From: Hydractinia symbiolongicarpus
Lineage: Eukaryota > Cnidaria > Hydrozoa > Anthoathecata > Hydractiniidae
DNA: 64,000 bases
Reading direction: 5' to 3'
Assembly: GCF_029227915.1 (NCBI RefSeq)
Contig: NC_079887.1
Location: forward strand, 6,510,001-6,574,000
Shown: one piece after another, positions 22,935-34,100 of the stretch
Layout: each line of letters starts with the position of its first letter
Numbering within the stretch: position 1 is the stretch's first letter
The notes under the pieces: generated by a model
What the model saw: only the letters and a program-made list of their open reading frames with translations
The model's database searches: none
Told to the model about the DNA's origin: nothing
Translations under genes and position numbers: made by a program

Positions 22935-24971
22935 ATGGCTGATTTATATGTTAAAACTAAGAAGCAGTTTGATGACGTGGTGAAGGACAACGTATTGGTT
23001 GCTGTCGATTTTACAGCATCTTGGTGTCCCCCATGCAGAATGATAGGTCCAAAATTTGAGGTAAGCAATTGGATTGGATATATTAGTTTAATGGACTCAA
23101 ATTGCCACGACAAACTTCAATTTGATGGTTTCTCCACTGCAATTTGCCTTTTAAGAACGGTTTATGTTTCCTTGTTTTAGTTGCAAATTTTATCTCCATT
23201 CTAAATTTTGTATTTTTTGAGGACCACTTTAGATGTGCACATAACCAGAAACAGACATATGAATAAATCTAAACAACAAAGATACTGTAGTAAGAGCCAT
23301 TGAAATAGGTAAAAGAAAGAAAAAAGTAACTGTGTAGTACGGCCCGATGCAGTAGAGCTCTGCAGTAACCGTTCCGTTTTTCGTAGTCTTTTCCAGGAGA
23401 CTGAGAAATTATTGCCATGTGTATGTACATGTTTTATCGTGGCAACCCTTTTTTACAGCACAAGCCCCTTCCCTGAAGCTTAAAAAGTGCTATTCAACAA
23501 AAAGCATAATATTTGTCCATCTTCTAAGCTGACACCCTGTTCCCTTCGTCAGAATATGATGTGATTCACCATAAGCTTTTAAATATGAAATAAGTTTATG
23601 AAAGTTAATGATTTACTAGTGCCTTATAATGATAAATGAATAGATAATTCTGCAAAAAATTTGCCTAACTAATTGAAACAAAATTTAAATGTGTGTAATC
23701 CCTGGTTAAGGTAACCATGTATCATCAAAGTCTCAAAAATAATGGCTACATCAATAAATTTTACGCTCTGATTTTGGCCTTTGACCTGGGTATCCTGGAT
23801 GTTGGCTCTTACCTGGTTGTACTTTGTCATACAAAAGTTTTGTCCAATAAAAACAACTTTAACCCTAGTTTTGTATATTTCAGCAAGCTGGACAGGCCAC
23901 CAATGTAAGAGACTGGTTACAAGAGCAAATACTTGCATGTTTTGCAGTTATCACACATGGGTGGTTGGGGTGGGTTTGAGAAAAACTGTCAAATTGACAT
24001 TTCTTGTGGCAACTTGAGTATTAGAAGCTGATGTGTTCATGATATTTTTCTGTCAAATTTAAAAAAAAAATAGAGTATGATAGAAATAAGTCTGAACTCT
24101 TTCACCTCGTTGCCTGAGATTGCATAACCTTGGGAATGAGGTCTCAGTTTATTGCTTAGGGCAACAGATTTTTATGATTTTACTTAAGGTGAATTTTCAT
24201 AGAGTATGCGCCTCAGCAATTAAATTGCCTGGGTGACTTACCTGTGCATGCACAATAGACAATAATAATAATAACAATAATAATAATCAATAATAAATGT
24301 TTAGAAAAATAAGGCTGGTTCAGAGAATTTTGTGATGACAGCAATAAAATTAAGTGAGGGAACTTTTGACTGTTAGCCTACCAGATCACTTTAACATGAA
24401 ATACCTTAAGTGGATAAATTTTGACGAGAATTAAATTTGGCGAATTTGGGCAAAATTCGCCAAATTAAATACCTGCCAAATTTTGATAACTCACTATTTG
24501 CCAAATTAAATACTTGCCAAATTTAACATAATGTACCGTTCACCAAATTAAATCCTCGCTAAATTTTATCTGTAAATGTATCATTCACCAAAATAAATCC
24601 CTCCAAATGTTCCATTTTGGTCATTCGCCAAATTAAATACTCACCAAAATTTATCCACTTAGGTAATTGCACCTTCAAAGATCTGGGATTCAGTAATATC
24701 TCATGTTTTGCCTTGTCTTTTTTTTATATCCCTGTACATGCATATCGCTAAGACTCATTTGTTGAAAAACATTTTGTAGGCAATGCAAGCTGACTTCCCT
24801 TCTATCAAGTTTATTAAAATTGATGTGGATGATAATAGCGAAACTGCTGAAGCCTTCAAAATAAGTGCAATGCCAACATTTAAATTTATCAAGAATGGAA
24901 AAGAAGTTGATGAGTTGGTTGGTGCCAGTGAAGAAAAATTAAAACAAAAGCTTCAAGCCCTTGCTGCATAG
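22935..24971 (+). CDS. Thioredoxin with WCPPC active site
   Basis: Cytosolic-type thioredoxin, a disulfide reductase. Exons 22935-23060 and 24780-24971 (GT-AG, phase 0) join to 105 aa, the same length as human TXN, and the alignment across the junction is gap-free. Key residues: buried Asp25, active site W30-C31-P32-P33-C34, cis-Pro74 in SAMPTF, and the C-terminal helix [16 protein letters not shown]. There is no signal peptide or mitochondrial presequence. The usual thioredoxin motif is WCGPC; Pro in the second place is typical of nucleoredoxin and some bacterial thioredoxin-fold proteins and would be expected to shift the redox potential. The 1.7-kb intron carries a MITE. The promoter lies in 22160-22934, downstream of the decayed TBL2 copy. 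Confidence 0.95.
24406..24663. mobile_element. MITE in the thioredoxin intron
   Basis: TAAGTGGATAAATTTTG near the left end is matched by CAAAATTTATCCACTTA at the right end, giving terminal inverted repeats of about 17-22 bases. The interior is made of degenerate repeats around GCCAAATTAAATAC. There is no coding sequence, and the superfamily is not determined. Confidence 0.6.
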
Positions 24972-24999
24972 TGATATAACAAAAAAAAATATTTATTAA

Positions 25000-26180
25000 T
25001 TTTTATCTTCTTTTTCTTCTTTATTTAATATAATTAAACACTTTTTGTTTGTTACCTTTTGTGAGATTTTTATGATGTTTCTATGTATACCTTTCAGTTT
25101 GTTTCAGTTATGTGTCAATAAGAACATATACATTGTCAAGTGTAGTGAATTGTTATTGATTTTTTTTATCTCTTTACTTGAACCCTTTTCATAATAAGCG
25201 TAAGGTTTATAGGCTGAGGTACCATAAAATTTAAGCATAGGAAAGCATATTTTGAGACTGAACAAAATAATTTTATGGATACCTACATTCGTACACAATT
25301 AAAGCAAAGTCAGTTTTCCTGTTACTTTTCAAATACGCGACAATGGTAAGCATTTTGCAGCGGGTCGGCTTTTTGGCTAGCGTCACGCATCGTCTTAAGT
25401 CTGCTTTGGACAAAAACGCGTGGTTCTAATATAGAAAAAACGCGTCTGAAATCCATAAAATATCAAAATTAGGCCACGAACGGACTGTAACTCGAATAAA
25501 AGAAGTAAATCGGGCATTTAATATCGTTTTTATCCTGTCTGTAAAATATGAAATTGTTACTCATTCAAGGCTGTTTTCAATTTAATTCTCTGTTCTGTTC
25601 TTGTCTGCCAACCTTTAGCCTGGAAGCCTCATAAATTCACAAATACTACCGTAAGTTAATTAATATTTGCGTGGCTCTAAAAAAATTATTTTCAATTCTT
25701 TTCAATTTTAAAACATCTCCTTTAATCTCCTCTTAAAAGCAGATTTAACAACTTTCTTTCTCTTTTCTCAAAATTCATATAAATACAACTCCGTAAAAAG
25801 GCTTAGGGGCCACAAGCCCCTGGCGACGAGGTTGATATAAATGTTACCTCATTCCATCAGCTTACAATATCCGCCATTTTCTCACAAAACAGACCCAACA
25901 TCTAACAACTTTGAATCTGTAAAAAGAGTTGCATTCCTGTAAAACATGCATAGTACCTAACATTTTGTAGCATTTTAATTTTTACGCGCAAGGTTAACGT
26001 AGAGTGGCCACTGCTTCTTAAGACGCTGGAAATAGGAAAAGCTCCTGGGAATTAATTTCACAAATTCTGTTTTTGTTTACTTACGTAAGCCTGGTAAGGA
26101 GCATTTTTAAGGTGGGCCCTAATTTTTTAAAAAATTACTGTATTTCAAATTTTACAATAGAAAGACACATTTAGAAAGTA
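25000..26180. other. Thioredoxin 3' flank, no gene seen
   Basis: After the thioredoxin stop come AT-rich 3' UTR-like sequence and ATTAAA at 25298. No exon-like frame or clear repeat was found up to the minisatellite. Confidence 0.4.
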
Positions 26181-26182
26181 AA

Positions 26183-26733
26183 ATGTCCCTGCTCGGTCTC
26201 GTAATTAGATGTCCCTGCTCGTTCTCGTATAATTAGATGTCCCTGCTCGGTCTCGTAATTAGATGTCCCTGCTCGGTCTCGTAATTAGATGTCCCTGCTC
26301 GGTCTCGTAATTAGATGTCCCTGCTCGGTCTCGTAATTAGATGTCCCTACTCGGTCTCGTAATTAGATGTCCCTACTCGGTCTCGTAATTAGATATCCCT
26401 TCTCGGTATCGTAATTAGATGTCCCTGCTCGGTCTCGTAATTAGATGTCCCTGCTCGGTCTCGTAATTAGATGTCCCTACTCGGTCTCGTAATTAGATGT
26501 CCCTGCTCGGTCTCGTAATTAGATGTTCCTGCTCGGTCTCGTAATTAGATGTTCCTGCTCGGTATCGTAATTAGATGTCCCTGCTCGGTCTCGTAATTAG
26601 ATGTCCCTGCTCGGTCTCGTAATTAGATGTCCCTGCTCGGTCTCGTAATTAGATGTCCCTACTCGGTCTCGTAATTAGATGTCCCTGCTCGGTATCGTAA
26701 TTAGATGTCCCTGCTCGGTATCGTAATTAGATG
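26183..26733. repeat. 26-bp minisatellite
   Basis: About 21 tandem units of ATGTCCCTGCTCGGTCTCG plus TAATTAG. Variants are sparse (GCTCGG/ACTCGG, GGTCTC/GGTATC, TCCCTG/TTCCTG), and one unit is lengthened by TA. High identity suggests recent expansion. There is no coding frame through it. Confidence 0.95.
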
Positions 26734-26992
26734 TCTAATTTTGACACTCGAACGCAAAGAATATGTGGCAACCAGCTTGAGTTATTTGTGGCGTATATTC
26801 TGAATTGGCGTATTAGCGTTCTATGTTGTGTCCCGTGGTAATACATATCGCAATAGTAGAATGGTACTCGCTCCTCTTTCGCATATTAGCAAGTTTGGCA
26901 TCGGAAAACAAGCGCCTTTTTGTCAACGATCCAGTGCCAGGTTGCCACAACCACATCTGTTAAATGGTGGATCATCACATCCAATATGGACA

Positions 26993-27219
26993 CACTTGTG
27001 GTTATTGTTAGTTCGCTTCGTAATAACAGGGTCCGTGGTTCGAACCACATGTTTAGCAAGTGCCTTTACCACAGCTACGGGTCAAGCTATGCCATGTTAG
27101 GGCAATTATGTAGAAAATGCCGGTGTATACTAAATGTATACATTAGGAACACAGGACCCACGTTGATAACAATGATTCCAACACTGAAGTGGCAATCCTT
27201 TATTAATATTAGGAATTAA
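26993..27219 (+). mobile_element. SINE, family B, copy 1
   Basis: A tRNA-like head (TTAGTTCGCTTCGTAATAACA, then GTGGTTCGAACCAC, a good B box). The body (TTTAGCAAGTGCC, GCCGGTGTATAC, ATTCCAACACTGAAGTGG) matches 50713-50983. The 3' end is short and lacks the AATA run of the other copy. Confidence 0.75.
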
Positions 27220-27529
27220 TTTAGCCTGCGAAACAGAATTCATTATTTCGGAGAAATCCCCATGATGAACCATTGTGTACAACTACATGGAAATTCAATT
27301 TTAATCCCTTCGTCCCTAAGCTAGCTAAACATCTTGGATTTTAATAGAGTATATCTCTAGGTCTGGAATTTTAACTTTACAACTTTCTTAAATCGTAATC
27401 AATCGTAAAATAGCTGACATGTGGGCTAAAAACAGACACCATGATCAATTCCAGGATTTGTTCTGCACTCAAATACCATATTATCGATTGTTGTCCTACC
27501 TAAGGTATTGTATGGTTTAGAATTACAGT

Positions 27530-27610
27530 CAACTCCTGATAACTCGAACCTCCTGGGGAAATTAGTTCGACTTTACGTATGTTCATGTTAAGCGAAGTCA
27601 AAAAATGAGC
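27530..27610 (+). mobile_element. pogo/Tigger-like terminal fragment
   Basis: ACAGTCAACTCCTGATAACT, then CGAACCTCCTGGGGAAATTAG and TTCGAC, is the characteristic start of Tigger/pogo-type terminal repeats. Only one end was found and no transposase. Fragment or MITE. Confidence 0.5.
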
Positions 27611-28122
27611 TAATTAATACTTCGTTTTAAAAAAATGACAAAATTTTATTAGAAGAAAAAATCTTTCCAAAAAACATAATATTTTACCGCTCAAACAAAT
27701 ATGATGTTGAAACAGAAAGAACATATTTTATTAAAATTTTTAATAATTAAAACTTGTTTTTCAAAAAATTACTACTCATACAAATAACATGGGGCTGGCG
27801 TCTATGTGTCGAGTGTAGTAAAAAAGTTGTTAAATATTGTTTCTCGAGTGTTTAGAATTCTGCTAGCATGTCCCTTATTGTTAATTACTCATGCATAAAA
27901 AGATCAATTATCTCTTTGTTCAAAGAACGTAAAAGATGTTCAATTTCACAGCGGCCTACAAACTCATATTCACTAGGCCAACTTCGGCACAGAGGAACCT
28001 AATCATGAGCTTTGTTCAAATTATAAACTTTACTTTATTATTAACATAATAAACAAAATAATAACAAAATAATGAATATTTATTAACATGTGTAAACAAG
28101 TGATTACGTCATAGGCAAGTTG

Positions 28123-31100
28123 ATGAAATTCGCGATGATATTCTGGCGAGTGGTATGGGTAATTGCAATAGCCTCATCTCAAGAATTACAAAAACCTCAT
28201 TTCCAGGTAGGTTTTTTTATAACACGTTTCTTTATTGGCGATATTCTTTAGGTACGAAAGATGATCAGTTCCTTTTTCTTCTGAATTATTTGATTATAAG
28301 CATACATAAGCATACATCATGGAATTGGTCCATTGTGAATATAAGAACAAAACAATGTCTAGAATTACTTAAGATTTATTTGTGAGTCATCATCGTCCGT
28401 AAATCTGAATATATATTTCCCTCGTTCTTGGAAAAACACAATTAAGAATATTTGAGGCTGAAATATGTAAAACACACATGCGACCTCAGCTGAAATGCAG
28501 ATTTTCTTATTACACAAGTGTAAATAATAATGCTCGTTACTGGCCATTAGCATAATCTATATAAGAATGATGAGCGCTTTTTCGTCATATCTTTCTTAAA
28601 GGAGAATTGAGGTCAAAAAACAACCTCAGCCACTTAGTTCTTATAATTTTATAGGGGATGCGTATTAAGAAGAAGATCTTAAAAATTGATTTAAGATTAA
28701 GCATATCTCTGGCCATAGAATCGTGAGAACAAACCAAAAACAGTGATTTTGTAACATATCAACATTGATCTGACATTGATCCAGCAAACACTTGAGCATT
28801 GAACCAACGTTGAAGAAGCGTTGTATGTGACGTTGAATAGACGTTGGCTTGTTGATTGGTCCAACGTCTATTTAAAGTTTGACCTTAACGTGTTTTCAAC
28901 GTCTTGCAACAAGTAGGGTGGAAAACTTATGTTTCAGTTGTGTCTACGTGAAGTTGGTTACACAATAAATTTTTAACATGCTTATTAAAGTCTTTTTCAT
29001 CAACCCACGGCTTACCCAATGAATAGAAAGAACATCTTTAACTATCGTTGTTTATCTAAGGCTCTTTGGTGTTTTTATAGCTGCCTCCTAGACCAGCCAT
29101 TTTTTCTAATAGTTGGAAATAAAGATCACAGAATTGTCAGATGATACATATTTGACAAGGGTAAAAGTCATTGTGTGAAATATATCAGACTTAATAAAAG
29201 CCTGGTATTACCAGCTACACCATCCTTATTTTAAACTCTTTATTCTTATCTATCTATCCCACTTGTAAACTGAGTACACACTATTGAGCCTAAAATCAAG
29301 ATCTGTTATGGAATTGATGCCATACCAACTTTTTCTCCAGTTGCATTCTTATGATGATTGACAGCTGCTATAACCTAATAAAAGTTAATATTCTCCCATA
29401 AATAGATGGCATTAGTTTGTAGTATACTAAATTTTTGACCATGTTTAATAGATTTCGCTGGGCGTTATTTTCTCTTTTTAGAGAATTACTCATTTTTACC
29501 ATTAAATACCTAATACAATGAAACAAACTTGGTAATACTCTTTAGTACTACTCTACTCACGATCAATTCAACAACATTTGGTCAAGAGTTTTATGTAACT
29601 AAATTTTAGAGAATTAAAATATTCTTTTTGAAAATATCCAATTTAATAGGTTGTCAGTACCGTCTATGCAGTAAGAAAATAGAGAAACCGGTTCTGTCCT
29701 TCAGAATAATACAAGAGAAGGCACAGTCGAAAGTCATAATCCACAACATTACTTCGAAAATTTTTTTTATTTTTAGGTCGACCATGAAGCAGGAAAGTTA
29801 GACATCACAGCATCAAAAGATTCAGCAGATATCACGTTTGAAAATGATAACTTGGACTTGTTATTAAAACCCGGTGATACAAAGAATCCGCTAGTCTTAG
29901 TACATCACGAACATAAAGCTAAAACCAAAGATGATATTCCAGACAAAGCTATGGCTAAACATAATATAACGGATATAAAAGACAGTGCAACAAAAAACGA
30001 GGAAAAAACAGTGGTAGCTGAAAATGAGAGCGTAGGGAATAAATTTGACGATATTGACTCTTTAAATGAAGGAAACAAGTTTTTAAATAAATTGCAGAAC
30101 AATAAGTTTAAAAGAAAAAACGAAAATAACTCAATAGTTTTGGAAAATGACTTTATTTTAGATAAACAAAATTCGAGTGGACAAATTTCCAATATAACGT
30201 GGAAAGGTAGATTAAATCATACGACGGATGATCATGCCACTAATAGTCATGTGTTGAAAAAACTCGACGAATTAAAAAATTTAATGGCAGAAAACTTTCA
30301 GAAAACCGACAATGTCAAAAGTGGTAGTAGTATTGACGGAGCCGACAAGCTGTCGAGAAGATTTGGTAATTCTGACAAAAGTCAACTGACGCATGACAAA
30401 TATTTAGATGCTGCAAATGCGATCATTGAAAAAGTTGAAAAACAACAAGGCGAAACCGTAACAAAATATAGCAAAAATAACATCGAAGATACCGACTATG
30501 TAGCAAAAGCTCAAGATATCCTTAATAAATATAAAAAAATAGAAAATCCTAAGAATAGCAATGGAGTCATAGAGGAAGAGTTGGGTGAAGCAAATAGCAT
30601 GGATAAGTATGACATAACAGCGCTTTCATCCACGAACTCATCAACAGCAGACGCATCAAGCAATACAAAAGCACCCGCAAATACCACCCAGTTAAGCAAA
30701 AAGAACATAAAACCTGTAAAAACGCAGAATCTTTCTCGTCAGGTCGATGATGAAAGAAAAGAAAACGTAAAACTTATTAAAACAGAACGAAACAAGCCAA
30801 AACCTTTGCATGAGAATTCCACACAGAGCGACAATGTTATACAAGGTACTGAAAACATGGACAGTAACTTACAGACAAAAGAAGTTGAAAGTAAAACCAG
30901 CTTACCGGCGTCTGAAAACATGTCAAATACAACTAGTTTAACTAACTTGTTACCTGCAGTAACTAATATAACAGACGTATCGCAAGATAACAAGACTTCA
31001 ACTGATGTGGTAGTAAAAGCTTATAATGCAGATGCAGCTGTCGTGAAAAATACTACGACAACCGACAAAAGCGAAACAAATAGTACTGTCCAGCAAAATA

Positions 31101-34100
31101 AAGAAAACGAGGAAAAGGTAAATAGCTTCACTAAATGAAAAAAGTGTTTCCTGTTTAAAATCCTTAGTTGATTTTTATTGTTGAAACAGTTTGTGTACTT
31201 GTGTGGGAATAATAAGCAAGAGGTTTTTTCGTTTATTGATATGTGCTAGGCGTATACATCAAAATTTTTAATGATTATCGATCAGCTCAAAAACAAACTT
31301 TGGGTAGTAAGCGTTTTAAATGTGGCATTTATGTACAGGCATTTCAGGTTTTATCAGCATTCCCACTAGCACAACTAGCTGTAATTATGGACAAAACAAA
31401 CATGTCAAATAATAAAAAGCAATAAACATCATGTTCAAAAATATTTTTACCTACTCATTTGATACCTGCTAGCTAACTAGCTTACTGATCTAGAAACTCA
31501 GTAGCCAGCTTCATTATTTTACACAATAATTTTTCTTTTTTTTTCATACCTTGTGTTTTACACTTACTTTATTGTTTCCTAAAATTATTTCTGTTCGCCT
31601 GCATCTACCCTTTCTTCAACAAAAACACAAAACATCAGGCGGGACTGGACGCTTTTACCATCATTTAATCATTTTTTCACTACAGATTAAGGTCAGCGTT
31701 AAAGTCCTGAACTCGGCGATTAAATGAAACAGCAGTGAAATAGCACAAAACCTCCTTGGTTTTGAAACTAGTCGTAACGTATTAATCTGAATAATTTTTG
31801 TTAAGGTATACGCTTCCATTGATAACAACTTAACACGAAACATAACCGAGATCGAACTGGAAAACAAAACATCAACGTTCTCAAATCAATCCAATGACGA
31901 TGAGTCCAAAGAATGGCAGAAATATGTTTACCACGAGAATGCGAAAAAAAAAGATCGTCATCTGAAAAAATTGGTAGCCTGGGCTCCAGCAAAATCAGAA
32001 GAAAATCGCCCATTTACTAATAAGATTGGTAGTGAGAAAAATAAGGCTAGGAATCTGAAGTTAAAAGCATTGCGGCGTAAACTCCATCATTCTGATAAAA
32101 AGAAAAATAATAAAATAAGAAATCAGTCGAAACAAAGAGATTCGCTGGAAACAAATGAGAAGTTGAAACATGTTGAAAAAAAATTAAAATGCAATGAGGA
32201 TGCTTGCCAGAAGAAAAGTGGAAAGGAAGAGACGAACGCTCAGAATATAACAGATACCAACCAAACAAATATCATGGATGAAACAGATGTTAAAAACGAA
32301 GCTAAAATTGAAAATCAAGAAGTGATCGCAGATGCAAAAGAAACGCTAGCTGCACTGGAACATGCTAAAATTCTAGCTAATGATGTAGCTAGAGAGCTCA
32401 ACCAAACTGATCTAAAAACCACTATTGGTCATCAAGAATCTGTGCAAAATGACTCATTATTACCAGACAAGAACCAGGGTAAACAAAATACATCTAAAGA
32501 CTACAAGGAAAAAGAAGAAGAACTTAAATGGGATGATGATGAACGGAAACTAAAAAATAGAAATAGTTATTCAAATACTAAAAACTCAACTGAATTAACT
32601 AAAGAAGAACGAAATAATCTTTATAAGAAATTGTCTCTTACAAATCCTGATGACATAAGTCAAAATACAAGCCACATATCAAAGGAATTATCAAACTCAC
32701 CCAATGAGCAGCAAGATAGAAACAATGAAAATAACCAAACATTCTTGTTTAATGGAAAATCTGATTTGCCTGCAAGCATTAGAACAAAGGATATCAGCCT
32801 AAACAAGACAAGCGTCCATCTTTCTAACAACAATACCAACATGAAGTCAGACAGCTCGTCAGATCAGAGTAAACTGTCTGCTATTGATGAAGAAGAAGGC
32901 GTATCCTTCTTGTCTGAAAGCAATAGTTCAAAGATTGCAAATAATGCTACAGAAAATCAAGAGCCGGCAGATAAAAATCCAAAGGAACTAGTTAAAGGTG
33001 TTCACAAGTTTCTTGGTGGTAATGAGATTGTCGAGGAACAATACGGATCTGATCGCAAACTTAACGAAGGTGAATACCATGAAGAGTTCAAAAATTTTGC
33101 TGGAAAACAATCTGAAGATGAATACAGAACTACAGCTTCTTACAGCGGAGATGATAAAAGCAATACTGAAAAAGCTGAGGAGAAGAACTACAAAGCAAAA
33201 GATTTAGAAGGTATGGTCACAATTGAAAGGCAAGAAGAGGGAAACACGCCCGAGAAAAAGAAGGTAGAGAATAAGAAAAAACAAAATGTAAAAACAAAAC
33301 ATAAATCAGTACAGAAGAAACTGAATTCAAAGAAAATAAAAAAGGCGTTGAAAAAAAAGCATGGAAAGGACAAGACAGCGGAGAAGAAACATACAGCAGG
33401 AATTGCAGATCAGGAGAAACCACAATCAGATCTGTTTTCTCTTACTACTAAAGAGAAGGCAGACGCAGCTGAAATGTTGAAAACCTTAGATGAACAATCT
33501 GCTAGATTGGAGAATATTAGCAACGTTGCATCGCTTGCCATAAAACCGCTTGAGAAACAACTGAACACGGAAGACAATCTTGGAAAAACACAACAAGAAC
33601 AACAACAACAGCAACCACAGCAAATGAAGCCACTAACTGAAAGCGCTTCGCAGGTAAATGAAACTAGTGAAGATGTCTTCCCTCAAGTCTTAAAAGCAAA
33701 AAATGAAAACATCACATTTTCAGAAGCTGTTTCTGCGACAAAAAACCAAGAATTTTCCTTTCAGAAGATAGACCCTCCCTCAGTAACGTCAAATCATTTA
33801 GATCTCAGTAAACCCGAAACAGAAATTTCTGCTTTTCCAAGCGACGTCCGCAAAGAATTAAAAGAAAAAAACATTGAAGGTCCAAATGTCGCTACGGCTA
33901 TGGAAGTTGACCAAACGAAGTTGACATCCGGTTTAAAACAAACAGATGGCAATGATGAAATGCAGTCTAATGCAAATAAAACAAAATCATTTGCAATCAA
34001 CGAGAAGCTAAAACAACAAGAAGAAAGAGAGGAAAAAATTACTAACAAGACTAAATCAAAAAACGAGGAGAGAAGTAAAAGCGTCAGTGAAACTAAAACA

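Noticed and set aside
26183-26733. CRISPR array (regular 26-bp spacing)
   Set aside because: The units are contiguous tandem copies with no unique spacers, in an animal genome.
26993-27060. tRNA gene at GTGGTTCGAACCAC
   Set aside because: Same argument: the sequence continues into a 200-bp body repeated at 50713-50983, so it is a SINE head.
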